A stretch of DNA of 64,000 nucleotides from Pararcticibacter amylolyticus (lineage in GTDB: Bacteria > Bacteroidota > Bacteroidia > Sphingobacteriales > Sphingobacteriaceae), in the NCBI RefSeq assembly GCF_003130405.1, contig NZ_QEAS01000005.1, positions 242,196 through 306,195 of the forward strand, given 5' to 3'. The notes under the pieces are model-generated. The model had not been told where the DNA came from. It did not search any database and saw only the letters and a program-made list of their open reading frames with translations. Made by a program: the position numbers and the translations under genes. Shown one piece after another: positions 26,738-39,755 of this stretch. How positions within the stretch are numbered: position 1 is the stretch's first letter; every line of letters starts with the position of its first letter.

Positions 26738-29140
26738 ATGAGCACTTCATATCTTCAGCGACCATTACTGCAGCTTTTCACTACGGCGTTTATCCTGGTC
26801 TCAGTTACCAAACTTCAGGCCCAGGAAAAGTTGTACAGGAACAGTTTTCCCTTAAGGGATGTAACCTTGCTCGACGGGCAATTTAAGCATGCCCGCGATC
26901 TGAATACTCAGGTTTTGTTAAAGTACGATGCCGACAGGCTGCTGGCAGGATACCGGAAAGAGGCAGGCTTACCTGCCAAAGCCAGTATTTACCCAAACTG
27001 GGAAGGCCTCGACGGGCATGTTGGAGGCCATTACTTGTCGGCGCTGGCAATGAGTTACGCATCGGCTAATGACGCTGAATGTGGCAGGCGGCTGGATTAT
27101 ATGCTGTCAGAGTTAAAAGCATGCCAGGCTGCTAATGCTAAAAAATATCCTGACTGGGGTGCTGGATATCTGGGAGCGGTACCTGGAGGGGCCGGATTGT
27201 GGCCCCAGATAAAATCGGGCAACGTCAGCATTGTCTGGAAGTACTGGGTGCCATGGTATAATGTCCATAAGATGTATGCGGGTTTAAGGGACGCCTGGCT
27301 GTATGCGGGCAGGGAAGATGCTAAAAAGATGTTTCTGGACTTTTGCGACTGGGCTCTGGATATTACTTCGGCTTTGTCAGCGGAAAAGATGGACGAAATG
27401 CTGGCCAGTGAGCATGGTGGCATGAATGAGGTTCTGGCTGATGCATATCAGATAACAGGTGATGAAAAGTATCTGGTTGCAGCTAGACGGTTTTCTCACA
27501 AAATGCTTTTGGACGCAATGGCTGCATCCAGTGATAACCTGGATAACAAACATGCAAATACACAGGTGCCTAAGGCGGTGGGTTTCGAAAGGATCGCCGA
27601 GCTGTCGCATGATGAAAAGTATGGAAAAGCAGGAAGCTTTTTCTGGGAGACTGTTACCTCTACCCGCACGCTTGCTTTTGGCGGCAACAGCAGAAGGGAG
27701 TTTTTCCCTTCCGCGGCGTCCTGTACTGATTTTGTTAATGAGGTAGAAGGGCCTGAAACCTGTAACACCTATAACATGCTAAAGCTTACCGAGGATCTCT
27801 TCAGAGGCACTCCGTCTGCTAAGTATGCCGACTACTACGAGAAAGCCCTTTACAACCATATTCTATCGTCGCAGCACCCTCAACATGGTGGATATGTCTA
27901 CTTCACACCTGCGCGTCCCCGGCATTACCGGGTGTATTCCACTCCTAACCAGGCTATGTGGTGTTGTGTCGGCAGCGGCATGGAAAACCATAGTAAATAT
28001 GCGCAGTTTATTTATACGAAGGTTAAAGACTCGCTTTATGTCAATCTGTTTATTCCGTCAGAATTAAACTGGCGTGAAAAAGGCGTCATCATCAGGCAGG
28101 AGACGCAGTTCCCTTCATCAGAACAAACAAAACTGATCATAAAGAAAGGGGGGGGGCGGTTTAAATTAATGATCCGGTATCCGCAGTGGGTAAAAGAGGG
28201 GGCCCTGGGCATCAGGGTCAACGGGCATCGGATTCCTTTTGAACAAGCCCCCTCTTCCTACATCTGTGTCGACCGGCTGTGGAAGAAAGGTGATGTCCTG
28301 GAAATAGATTTACCGATGCAGAATACCTCTGTACCTCTCATTAATGTTCCGCACTATTTTGCATTTATGCACGGACCCCTTCTCCTGGCTGCAAAGACGG
28401 GTACCGAAGATTTGAACGGACTTGTTGCCGGCGATTCGCGCTGGGGCCATATCGCCAGCGGAAGGAAACTTCCTCTCGACAAGGCCCCCGTTCTTATAGA
28501 GAATGATATGGCTTCGCTTGCCGGAAAAATACGTCCCGTACCAGGTAAGCCTCTTTCATTTGCCTTCTCAGATCTAAAAATAGAAAACGCCGCAGATGTG
28601 GTTTTAGAGCCATTCTACAAGATCCACGACAGCCGGTATGAAATGTACTGGATGGCATTATCACCAGGAGCCTATAAGTCGTATATCGATTCTTTATCGG
28701 TACTTGAAAAACAAAACCAGGAACTGGAGAAACGTACAGTTGATTTTGTAGCGCCCGGTGAACAGCAGCCCGAAGCAGATCATGCGATGGAAAAAGAGAA
28801 CTCGTCGTCCGGAAATATGATGGATGCTTTCTGGCGGGATGCAAAAAATGGCGGATACTTCAGTTATAAGCTGAATACGCAAAATGAAACAGGACTGAGT
28901 CTCATGGTCAGCTATTGGAATGAGCCTGATGATCAAAAAGCATTCGATATTTATATAGACGGGAAGAAGCTTGACGCCGGCAGTGCTGATAAAAAGACCG
29001 CTAAACCAGGTCTTTCGAACGTAGAGTATATCATCCCCGACCCTCTGTTGAAGGGAAATGCCGTGATCAGGGTCAAATTCCAGGCTGGTCAAAGCACTGA
29101 GACGGGAAGGATCTTTAAAATCCGCTTACTGCGAAAATAA
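26738..29140 (+). CDS. GH127 beta-L-arabinofuranosidase-like enzyme, exported
   Basis: This 800-residue protein has a signal peptide (residues 1-28) and an (alpha/alpha)6 DUF1680/GH127 catalytic domain (about 35-430). The zinc-cysteine site known from Bifidobacterium HypBA1 is complete: Glu340 and Cys342 in EGPETCNTYNM, and Cys409-Cys410 in MWCCVGSGME, where Cys409 would be the nucleophile. Beta-sandwich domains follow, ending in a DUF6805-like module (about 660-800, DAFWRDAKNGGYFSYKL). GH127 enzymes release beta-L-arabinofuranose; some relatives act on other sugars such as aceric acid. In this locus, removing rare arabinose caps from xylan is plausible but not proven. It is the last gene of the transketolase operon and ends before a strong two-way terminator. 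Confidence 0.88.
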   Translation: MSTSYLQRPLLQLFTTAFILVSVTKLQAQEKLYRNSFPLRDVTLLDGQFKHARDLNTQVLLKYDADRLLAGYRKEAGLPAKASIYPNWEGLDGHVGGHYLSALAMSYASANDAECGRRLDYMLSELKACQAANAKKYPDWGAGYLGAVPGGAGLWPQIKSGNVSIVWKYWVPWYNVHKMYAGLRDAWLYAGREDAKKMFLDFCDWALDITSALSAEKMDEMLASEHGGMNEVLADAYQITGDEKYLVAARRFSHKMLLDAMAASSDNLDNKHANTQVPKAVGFERIAELSHDEKYGKAGSFFWETVTSTRTLAFGGNSRREFFPSAASCTDFVNEVEGPETCNTYNMLKLTEDLFRGTPSAKYADYYEKALYNHILSSQHPQHGGYVYFTPARPRHYRVYSTPNQAMWCCVGSGMENHSKYAQFIYTKVKDSLYVNLFIPSELNWREKGVIIRQETQFPSSEQTKLIIKKGGGRFKLMIRYPQWVKEGALGIRVNGHRIPFEQAPSSYICVDRLWKKGDVLEIDLPMQNTSVPLINVPHYFAFMHGPLLLAAKTGTEDLNGLVAGDSRWGHIASGRKLPLDKAPVLIENDMASLAGKIRPVPGKPLSFAFSDLKIENAADVVLEPFYKIHDSRYEMYWMALSPGAYKSYIDSLSVLEKQNQELEKRTVDFVAPGEQQPEADHAMEKENSSSGNMMDAFWRDAKNGGYFSYKLNTQNETGLSLMVSYWNEPDDQKAFDIYIDGKKLDAGSADKKTAKPGLSNVEYIIPDPLLKGNAVIRVKFQAGQSTETGRIFKIRLLRK

Positions 29141-29194
29141 CAAGAACCTTCGGCGTTCCTTGATTGTCTTTCTTATAACCTGTAAGCCGATAAT

Positions 29195-29245
29195 AAAACA
29201 AGCGCCCGGATGAGGATATCAAAACCTCATCCGGGCGCTTGTTTT
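29195..29245. terminator. Perfect bidirectional terminator between GH127 and GH2
   Basis: A flawless 21-bp inverted repeat, including the A4/T4 flanks, surrounds a 9-nt loop. The GC-rich part reads GCGCCCGGATGAGG on one arm. It lies between the convergent stops at 29140 and 29281 and can serve both strands. Confidence 0.9.
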
Positions 29246-29280
29246 ATGGCAACACGTTGTTTTAGTGTCTTTCGCCTGGC

Positions 29281-32466
<3,186 letters not shown>

Positions 32467-32582
32467 TCAACTTCGTAGTCTTGCGGAGATGTCAGGGTTT
32501 GTATAATGTGTGCTGCATATAATTGATTCAATGACAAGTGGATTGACTGATCGTCAAATGTAATGTGTAAACTGGTCATTTA

Positions 32583-32646
32583 CAAAGCTAAATGTAGCTT
32601 GAAATTCTTATGGATACGAATGGCTAAAACTCTGTCCGGAATGTTC
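32583..32646 (-). promoter_or_regulatory. Shared operator (weaker copy) plus -7 box driving GH2
   Basis: On the minus strand, 32646-32624 starts GAACATTCCGG and keeps about 15 of 23 consensus positions. TAGCTTTG (32590-32583), a perfect -7 element, follows at exactly 33 bp. The spacing, rather than the motif alone, supports it. Only 18 bp separate it from the divergent copy at 32665. Confidence 0.5.
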
Positions 32647-32664
32647 ATGCCTGAATGTCTTTAT

Positions 32665-32727
32665 CAACATTTGTGCTATCATTTTCTTAAATCATGCCAT
32701 CATCACACTTCTTTATTGCTGATCTTG
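32665..32727 (+). promoter_or_regulatory. Shared operator plus -7 box driving the GH43-CBM6-GH8 gene
   Basis: Positions 32665-32687 read CAACATTTGTGCTATCATTT and match the locus motif at 18 of 23 places. After 32 bp a weaker -7 box, TGATCTTG (32720-32727), is found. The start of transcription near 32734 lies downstream of the first in-frame ATG at 32563, so that ATG cannot be the real start if this promoter is used. Confidence 0.65.
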
Positions 32728-32763
32728 CAATCATTGAAAACCAATTACCAGGCCGCTTACATC

Positions 32764-35316
32764 ATGATACAAGCCAATATGTTTAGACTAAGTTTCTTCC
32801 TGATTTTATCGTTTCTGTTGACTGGTGGTTCCTGTGCGCTCTTTGCTCAGAACCCTCTGATCTCAGGTCAGTATACAGCAGATCCGTCTGTCAGGGTTTT
32901 TGGCGATAAGGTCTACCTGTATCCTTCGCACGACATTCCGGTACGTCCGGGCAAGGGACGGCCCGGCTGGTTCTGTATGGAAGATTATCATGTGTTTTCG
33001 TCGGCAAACCTCACCGACTGGACAGATCACGGAGTGATTGTATCTCAGAATAAAGTCCCCTGGGTGAAGTCTGACACTTACAGCATGTGGGCACCTGATT
33101 GTATCTTCAGGAACGGGAAGTATTACTTTTATTTTCCGGCACCACCAGCTGATACCACTCTGGGCCGGGGATTTGCAATAGGGGTGGCAGTATCAGATAA
33201 TCCTGCAGGGCCGTTTGTTCCTGAGCCCTCTCCCATAAAGAACGTTAAAGGTATAGATCCTAATGTGTTTATTGACAAAGACGGGCAAGCTTATTTGTAC
33301 TGGTCTCAAGGCCATATCTATGGTGCAAAGTTGAAAGAGAATATGCTTGACCTTGCTTCAGAGCCGGTGATTCTCCAGAAACTTCCCGAAAAGGGTTTAA
33401 AAGAAGGCCCTTATCTGTTTGAGCGTAACGGCATTTATTATATGACATATCCGCATGTAGAGAACAAGATAGAAAGGCTTGAATATGCGACAGGTGACAA
33501 TCCACTCGGACCCTTTAAAATGGCGGGCGTCATAATGGACGAATCTCCCGACGGATGCTGGACCAACCATCATTCGGTCATAAATTTCAAGGGGCAGTGG
33601 TATTTGTTTTACCACCACAACGATTATTCTCCAAGCTTTGATAAGAACAGATCGGTTAGGCTCGACAGCCTGTTTTTTAACGCAGACGGAACGATCAGGA
33701 AAGTCGTGCCTTCCCTTAGAGGGGTTGGTCTCACTTCTGCAACGCAAAAGATCCAGGTTGATCGTTATAGTAAAATAGGTGAAAAGGGAGTATCTGTCAG
33801 CTTTGTTGATACTGCCGACAGGTTCAGGGGATGGAAAACGCAGTTTACTTTACCTGGCTCGTGGCTGCAATACAACCGCGTGGATTTTGCGAAACAAGCT
33901 CATCGTACCGTGACGCTGCTGGCGTCCTCTGAGACTTCCGGTATACTGCAGATCAGGACGAATTCCTTGTCCGGCCCCGTGATCGCCGAGGTGAAGATTC
34001 CCAAAAGTTCTTCATGGAAAATAGTCAAAGCCAATTTAACCAGGTCTGTTACCGGGATACAAAACCTGGTTTTAGTGATGAAGGGGCCGGGCAACATCAC
34101 GCTGGACTGGCTGAGCTTCGGCGAGAATCCTGAAGCCGGTGCGGCATTTTATTCAGGTAACTATCCCAATTTGTTCCGGAAAGCCGGATATACGCAGGAA
34201 GATATTGACCGGAAGCTGAACAAGGCGTATCACGATATTTTCGAGGGGCCCGGCCGCATCTATTATACGGTTGGTGATTCCATGGCATATGTATCGGATC
34301 TGAAGAACCATGATGCAAGAACTGAGGGCTTGTCATACGGCATGATGGTAGCTGTTCAATTGGACAAGAAAGATGTTTTTGATCGTATCTGGAGGTGGTC
34401 AAAAAAATACCTTCAGCACCAGGAAGGCCCCAGGAAAGGTTATTTTGCCTGGAGCATCAATCCTGAAACCATGAAGCGAAATGCAGAGGGATCTGCTTCT
34501 GACGGCGAGCTGTATTATGTGACCAGCCTTCTGTTTGCAGCAAACCGCTGGGGCAATAACACGGGGATCGATTATTACCGCGAAGCCCGCACGATCCTCG
34601 ACGCCATGTGGGAAAAGGATGGCACCGGGAGGATCTTTAATCTTTTCAACACCACCAGTAAACAAATAACTTTTGTACCGGAAGGCGACGGTTACAACTG
34701 GACAGACCCTTCTTATCATTTGCCTGCTTTTCTGGAAGTTTGGGCTCTTTACGCCAGGGATGGTCATGAACAGTTTTACAGAGACTGTGCCGATACGGCA
34801 AGGGCCTTTCTGCACCGTACCTGCCACCCCGAAACTGGCCTGAATCCTGATTATGCCGACTTTAGCGGCGCTCCTCATAATACCCGGTGGATGCCTGCTG
34901 CATTTCGCTTTGATTCCTGGCGGGTACCGATGAATATCGCCATGGATTACGTCTGGTTTGGAAAAGACAGGGTCTGGCAGGAGAGCTACGCGCAGCGGTT
35001 TCAGAATTTTCTTCGCTCAAAAGGGATAGACACCTTTGAAGATCAGTTTAACATGGACGGTTCCCGGCCTGACTTTATCCTTCCCGCTGGTAATGTGAAG
35101 AAACTAAGGCATTCTCTCGGTTTGATATCTACCGCTGCTTCTGTCTCCCTGGCAAACACGAACGGCAAGAACTATGATTTTGTTCATGCTTTATGGAAAG
35201 CGAAACTGGAACCTTACGACGACGGCTACTTTGATCCTTATTATGATGGTTTGCTTTATTTGTTCAGCCTGATGCATTTAAGCGGTAAATATCAGATTAT
35301 AAAGCCCCTGAGGTGA
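32764..35316 (+). CDS. Fusion enzyme: GH43 glycosidase, CBM6, and GH8 reducing-end xylose-releasing exo-oligoxylanase
   Basis: This single frame encodes two xylan-degrading catalytic domains. I chose ATG 32764 (851 residues) because it begins a proper signal peptide ending LFAQ and lies just after the promoter; ATG 32779 is equally possible. Residues about 32-345 form a GH43 propeller: Asp40 in TADPSVRV, GIDPNVFIDKDG and KEGPYLFERNG. Residues about 355-475 resemble CBM6 (NITLDWLSFG at the end). Residues about 485-850 are GH8, with acid Glu521 (TEGLSYGMM), Asp580 (ASDGELYY) and base Asp717 (FDSWRVP); their spacing fits reducing-end exo-oligoxylanase. It should trim xylo-oligosaccharides from both ends. 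The stop is followed by the HTCS gene 240 bp on. The frame is continuous, without a frameshift. Confidence 0.9.
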   Translation: MIQANMFRLSFFLILSFLLTGGSCALFAQNPLISGQYTADPSVRVFGDKVYLYPSHDIPVRPGKGRPGWFCMEDYHVFSSANLTDWTDHGVIVSQNKVPWVKSDTYSMWAPDCIFRNGKYYFYFPAPPADTTLGRGFAIGVAVSDNPAGPFVPEPSPIKNVKGIDPNVFIDKDGQAYLYWSQGHIYGAKLKENMLDLASEPVILQKLPEKGLKEGPYLFERNGIYYMTYPHVENKIERLEYATGDNPLGPFKMAGVIMDESPDGCWTNHHSVINFKGQWYLFYHHNDYSPSFDKNRSVRLDSLFFNADGTIRKVVPSLRGVGLTSATQKIQVDRYSKIGEKGVSVSFVDTADRFRGWKTQFTLPGSWLQYNRVDFAKQAHRTVTLLASSETSGILQIRTNSLSGPVIAEVKIPKSSSWKIVKANLTRSVTGIQNLVLVMKGPGNITLDWLSFGENPEAGAAFYSGNYPNLFRKAGYTQEDIDRKLNKAYHDIFEGPGRIYYTVGDSMAYVSDLKNHDARTEGLSYGMMVAVQLDKKDVFDRIWRWSKKYLQHQEGPRKGYFAWSINPETMKRNAEGSASDGELYYVTSLLFAANRWGNNTGIDYYREARTILDAMWEKDGTGRIFNLFNTTSKQITFVPEGDGYNWTDPSYHLPAFLEVWALYARDGHEQFYRDCADTARAFLHRTCHPETGLNPDYADFSGAPHNTRWMPAAFRFDSWRVPMNIAMDYVWFGKDRVWQESYAQRFQNFLRSKGIDTFEDQFNMDGSRPDFILPAGNVKKLRHSLGLISTAASVSLANTNGKNYDFVHALWKAKLEPYDDGYFDPYYDGLLYLFSLMHLSGKYQIIKPLR

Positions 35317-35365
35317 TATAGTAGTTTTTTTAGGAGGATATAAGGCTCTCATAGCCGGGTAGTTT

Positions 35366-35430
35366 GAACATTTGTTCCATTATCATGAACATCAGACCTG
35401 CTGTCTGGCGCTGGGTCTGTAATATCTTTA
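35366..35430 (+). promoter_or_regulatory. Shared operator plus -7 box upstream of the HTCS gene
   Basis: Positions 35366-35388 begin GAACATTTGTTCCATTATCA, matching 16 of 23 consensus places including the first ten. TATCTTTA, a 7-of-8 match to the -7 element, lies 34 bp downstream (35423-35430). It suggests that the sensor regulates its own gene. Confidence 0.55.
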
Positions 35431-35556
35431 CATAAGAGAAGCCAATTATAAAACAGGCATTCCAGCTTCGTAGAAAGGATCATATCGCCGCATAGTCTGA
35501 TAAAACTGTGCGATAAACGGTTTATATTCGGAGCGGAAGTAAATACTGGTCATCTT

Positions 35557-38500
35557 ATGGAAATTCGATACCCTTTAAAAACTTTTTCAGTTCGCTGTAA
35601 AGTGTTTTTTGCTATTCTTTGTATCCTGCTGTTAAAAAACGTATACGCACAGGAGGAACCGGTCAACTTTATCAATATTGGCAGTAAAGAGGGACTTTCT
35701 TCAAATATTGTAAATTCCATCCTGAAAGACCGTTATGGTTATATGTGGTTTGCCACCGACGACGGCCTGAACAAATATGATGGCAGCCACTTTACCGTTT
35801 ACAGACATGATCCGGATATAGCCGGGAGCATTATCTCCAACGATGTCTCTGAAATTTATGAGGATGGTGAAGGGAATCTGTGGATCGGTACAGCCATCGG
35901 GCTTACATTCTACAACAGGCGTATGGATTCTTTTATAAGTTACACCTCCATTGTGAATTATTCCGTGACTTCCATCTGCAGCGATATGTCCGGGAAAATA
36001 TGGGTGGCGGGCTACGACGGACTTAAGATCATTGATCCGAAAACCGGAAAAGAAGTGGTTCGAGGAACAGAACTAAAAAATCCTGAAGCCAGGAGAGGGA
36101 TGCCGGGCAAAGGCATCCTCCGTCTGTTTCGCGACCAGAGGGGACGCATATGGTTGGGAACAAGCAACGGTTTATACCTCTACCGGCGTGAGAGTGGCCT
36201 GTTTAAACGTTTCGTACATCTGGATAGTGACCCGTTTAGTATAGCCGACAATACGGTCAGATCGGTATGTGAAGACAACCATGGGAATATCTGGTTTGGA
36301 ACAAACAACGGCTTAAGCATGTTCAGCCCTTCGCAAAACGGCTTTATCAATTACTATCACAATGATAGTAGCCCCGCTACGCTGAACGACAACATGATCT
36401 ATGCGGTTGCATCAGACAACAGGGGCAAGCTCTGGGTGGGTACCGAGCAGGGTTTGAATATTTTCGACAGTAAGACCAAAAAGAACCTCCGGCTGGAAGG
36501 GAATAGCAGGAACAGGTATGGCCTGATAGGAAAGGCGGTTAAAAACATCTTCATTGACAAGCAGGGGATATATTGGATTGCCGCTTTCCGGGCGGGAGTG
36601 AATAAGTATGATAAAAATCTGCCGTTTTTTAACTTCAGGCAGGTAAATGCTTCGGATCCATCGGGACTTAGTGCCTCTGTTGTCACATCTTTTGCAGAAG
36701 GCATGGGAGACGACCTGTACATTGGTACCGACGGAAGAGGATTGTCATTGTTCAATACAAGTACCGGTGTATCCGGCCGTCTCACCCTCCCCGGCGTACC
36801 GGCAAGCTCGGCCCTGTCAATCATGGTACTTGAGAGAGCTTCTTCCGAAGTCTGGATCGGAACTTTCCTCCGGGGTTTGCTGATAATGGATTTAAAAACC
36901 GGACAATGCCGGCAGATCACAAAAGGCAGAGGTGCACAAAATATCAGCGGCAACGATATCTTTAGTATCAGGAAAGACAGCCGGGGAAATGTGTGGGTGG
37001 GAACCAACGGACAGGGAGTGGATCTTTTTGATGCGAAGACTAAATCCTTTTATCATCTGAATAATACGTCAACAGGTAAGTTCAGGCTGATGCTGAACGG
37101 ATATATCAGGGCGATCGAAGAAGACAGGAACGGAAATATGTGGATAGGATCGAGCGGATCGGGAGTAGCTGTTTACAACCCGCTTAACGGAAGGTCCAGG
37201 ATATTCAACCGGCTCAACAGCAGGCTTCCAAATGATAATGTGACCGCAGTTTGTGTAGCCCGGAATGGGGTGGTCTGGGTCGGACTGCGTGGTGGCCTCG
37301 CTTTTTATAACGCAGGGAAAGATCAGTTTGTGTGTTATACAGAGAAGAACGGCCTTGCTAATGCTGTGATCTATAAGATCCTGGAAGACAATGCCGGGAA
37401 GCTGTGGGTCAGCACCAACAAGGGGATCAGCAGTTTTGACCCCGCATCGGGAAAGTTTAAAAACTATTCTTATCATAACGGATTACAGAGAAACCCTTTT
37501 GTGCAGGGTGCAGGCCTGAAGCTGCCCGATGGCAGGATGTTCTTCGGGGGTATAGATGGGTTCAATTACTTTGATCCCGAGCAGCTGCATGCCACCATCA
37601 GGATTCCGAAGGTGGTGCTCACAGATCTGAAGATCTCAAACAGGAGTGTTGTCCCCGGGGAGGATTCTGAAATTACAGAGCATATTTCGGTAGCAAAGGA
37701 CATTTCTCTCGACTATAAACAGAATTTTACCCTGGGTTTTTCAGCCCTCAATTATACCTCGCCTGAAGAAAACAGGTATCTGTATAAGCTTGATAATTTC
37801 GATAAGGAATGGAACCAGGTGGGGAAGTCTACCACCGCCTCCTACACCAATTTAGGTCCGGGAGAGTATACGTTTAAGGTAAAGGCCCGGAGTGATGCCG
37901 GCGAATGGACTACTCCCGAAACCTCCATTACTATTCATGTGCGGCCTCCTGTCTGGATGACCTGGTACGCTTTTATTTTCTATGTATTGCTGATCGCATC
38001 TTTCTTATGGTTCCTTCGTTACCGGGGTATACAAAGGATTAAAGCCCGTTTTGAACTGGAGCAGGAACGTTTGTATGCCAGGCAGCAGATTGACCAGGAA
38101 AGGCATAAGGCTGATCAGCTTCGTCAGTTCGACCAGCTAAGGATCAAATTTCTTACCAATGTCAGCCACGAGTTCAGAACTCCTGTATCTCTCATTGTCG
38201 GACCCCTGGATCAACTGCTTCAGCAGGAAACCAACCCCGCCAAAGTGAGGCGCCTGGATATGATCAGGAGGAACGCCCGCAGATTGCTGAACCTGGTTAA
38301 TGAGTTGCTGGATTTCAGAAACCTGGAGGAGAAAGAATCAAAGCTGAATATGACGGAAGGTGATTTTATCGCCTTCGCCCGTGATGTCGCCGAATCATTC
38401 AGGGACCTTTCCGAGCGCAAGCAGATCAGTTTCGGATTCAGGAGCTCCTTTAAATATTATTTTACAAATTTTGATAAGGATAAGATTGAACGCATTCTGT

Positions 38501-39690
38501 TCAACCTTCTCTCTAATGCGTTTAAATTCACGATGCAGGGGGGAGAGGTGGTCTTGTCCATACAGGGCACTGAGAACCGGGATGGGATTAAGGTAATTCT
38601 CACCGATACTGGTATCGGAATAGAAAACAGGAAGCAGGAGCAGATTTTCGAGCCTTTTTTCCAGGGAGAAGCCAATCCTGCAATTCTGAATCAGGGCAGT
38701 GGCATCGGTCTTTCTATTGTAAAGGAATTTGTTAAAATGCACGGAGGAAGAGTAGAAGTGGAAAGCATTGAGGGCAAAGGCTCTGTTTTTTCTATTTATT
38801 TTCCATTTGTGCAGGTGGATGGTGACGGAGCTGCTGAAGATGTGTCATTGTCAGCTGAAGAACCAGGAGGAGATCCGGCCGGCAGCCCGCACCCGGAAGC
38901 TGTCTCCTCCAGCCATCTTCCGGTAGTGCTCCTGGTAGAAGATAATGAAGAATTTCGCTTTTATCTGAAGGACAGCCTCAGAGGATTCTATCGTATTGAA
39001 GAAGCTTCAAACGGAAAGGAGGGCTGGCAGAAAGTCCTGTCTGTGCATCCTCAGGTAGTGGTAAGTGATATTAGCATGCCCTATGTCAGCGGGGTGGAGC
39101 TTTGCTGCAAGATCAAAAGTGATAAAAGGACCAGCCATATTCCCGTTATGCTGCTGACGGCCCTGACCAACGAAGATGATCAGTTGCAGGCACTGGAGAC
39201 TGGTGCTGATGACTATGTAACCAAGCCCTGTAACTTTGAGATTCTGAATGTGAAAATTCGTAATCTCCTCGCTTTGAATGAACGGCTCAGGAATACCTAC
39301 AGCAAGCAGATAAAAGTGGCTGCACCTGAAGTGCAGATAGAATCTGACCAGGAAAAGTTCCTGAACAAAGTCATACAGTATATCGATTCCAACCTGACTA
39401 ACCCTCAGTTATCGGTAGAAGACCTGAGCCGCCGGATGGGAATGAGCCGGGGTTCTTTATACTCGAAGATACTGGAGGTAACCGGAGAGACCCCGGTTGA
39501 ATTTATCCGGTCTATCAAACTCGACAGGGCTGCTGTACTGCTCGAAAAGAGCGATATGAATGTGGCGCAGGTGAGTTATTCTGTAGGCTTCTCCACGCCT
39601 AATTATTTCTCCAGGGCCTTCAGAATCAGGTTTAATATGCTGCCATCGGAATATATCAGCCTGAAGCGTGAGGGTACGGGGAAAATCTGA
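35557..39690 (+). CDS. Hybrid two-component system (HTCS) sensor/regulator of the xylan locus
   Basis: This 1377-residue protein senses an oligosaccharide in the periplasm and activates transcription in one chain. After a signal/anchor (1-28) come about fourteen Reg_prop propeller repeats (about 30-690, many GNLWIGT-like motifs), a Y_Y_Y domain (about 720-795) and a transmembrane helix (about 800-822). A histidine kinase follows with phospho-acceptor His871 (VSHEFRTPVS) and ATPase boxes (DTGIGI, GSGIGLSIV). Then come a receiver with Asp1171 (SDISMPYVSG) and a C-terminal AraC-type HTH (about 1270-1370, MGMSRGSLYSKI). All key residues are present. In Bacteroides and Prevotella, HTCS proteins of this layout in xylan loci respond to xylo-oligosaccharides. 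It is the only locus regulator in the window and the best candidate for the nine-copy operator, one of which precedes it. Confidence 0.95.
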   Translation: MEIRYPLKTFSVRCKVFFAILCILLLKNVYAQEEPVNFINIGSKEGLSSNIVNSILKDRYGYMWFATDDGLNKYDGSHFTVYRHDPDIAGSIISNDVSEIYEDGEGNLWIGTAIGLTFYNRRMDSFISYTSIVNYSVTSICSDMSGKIWVAGYDGLKIIDPKTGKEVVRGTELKNPEARRGMPGKGILRLFRDQRGRIWLGTSNGLYLYRRESGLFKRFVHLDSDPFSIADNTVRSVCEDNHGNIWFGTNNGLSMFSPSQNGFINYYHNDSSPATLNDNMIYAVASDNRGKLWVGTEQGLNIFDSKTKKNLRLEGNSRNRYGLIGKAVKNIFIDKQGIYWIAAFRAGVNKYDKNLPFFNFRQVNASDPSGLSASVVTSFAEGMGDDLYIGTDGRGLSLFNTSTGVSGRLTLPGVPASSALSIMVLERASSEVWIGTFLRGLLIMDLKTGQCRQITKGRGAQNISGNDIFSIRKDSRGNVWVGTNGQGVDLFDAKTKSFYHLNNTSTGKFRLMLNGYIRAIEEDRNGNMWIGSSGSGVAVYNPLNGRSRIFNRLNSRLPNDNVTAVCVARNGVVWVGLRGGLAFYNAGKDQFVCYTEKNGLANAVIYKILEDNAGKLWVSTNKGISSFDPASGKFKNYSYHNGLQRNPFVQGAGLKLPDGRMFFGGIDGFNYFDPEQLHATIRIPKVVLTDLKISNRSVVPGEDSEITEHISVAKDISLDYKQNFTLGFSALNYTSPEENRYLYKLDNFDKEWNQVGKSTTASYTNLGPGEYTFKVKARSDAGEWTTPETSITIHVRPPVWMTWYAFIFYVLLIASFLWFLRYRGIQRIKARFELEQERLYARQQIDQERHKADQLRQFDQLRIKFLTNVSHEFRTPVSLIVGPLDQLLQQETNPAKVRRLDMIRRNARRLLNLVNELLDFRNLEEKESKLNMTEGDFIAFARDVAESFRDLSERKQISFGFRSSFKYYFTNFDKDKIERILFNLLSNAFKFTMQGGEVVLSIQGTENRDGIKVILTDTGIGIENRKQEQIFEPFFQGEANPAILNQGSGIGLSIVKEFVKMHGGRVEVESIEGKGSVFSIYFPFVQVDGDGAAEDVSLSAEEPGGDPAGSPHPEAVSSSHLPVVLLVEDNEEFRFYLKDSLRGFYRIEEASNGKEGWQKVLSVHPQVVVSDISMPYVSGVELCCKIKSDKRTSHIPVMLLTALTNEDDQLQALETGADDYVTKPCNFEILNVKIRNLLALNERLRNTYSKQIKVAAPEVQIESDQEKFLNKVIQYIDSNLTNPQLSVEDLSRRMGMSRGSLYSKILEVTGETPVEFIRSIKLDRAAVLLEKSDMNVAQVSYSVGFSTPNYFSRAFRIRFNMLPSEYISLKREGTGKI

Positions 39691-39725
39691 TTTACCGGGT
39701 GATATAACACCGCCCGGTAAATCAG
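39687..39725. terminator. Hairpin between the convergent HTCS and GH43 genes
   Basis: A perfect 13-bp stem (CTGATTTACCGGG / CCCGGTAAATCAG) with a 13-nt loop overlaps the HTCS stop codon and lies 30 bp before the end of the convergent GH43 gene. No long T-run follows on either strand, so it may act as a barrier or as a factor-assisted terminator. Confidence 0.55.
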
Positions 39726-39755
39726 AAATGGAGAAGCCTTTGTTTGATAAATGTA

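Noticed and set aside
32563..32763. 67-residue N-terminal extension of the GH43-CBM6-GH8 frame
   Set aside because: It lies upstream of or across the operator and promoter, is rich in Cys and His unlike a leader, and would place the signal peptide inside the protein.
36399..37007. 202-residue frame antisense to the HTCS propeller region
   Set aside because: Repetitive propeller codons on the other strand explain the open frame; no motif supports a protein.
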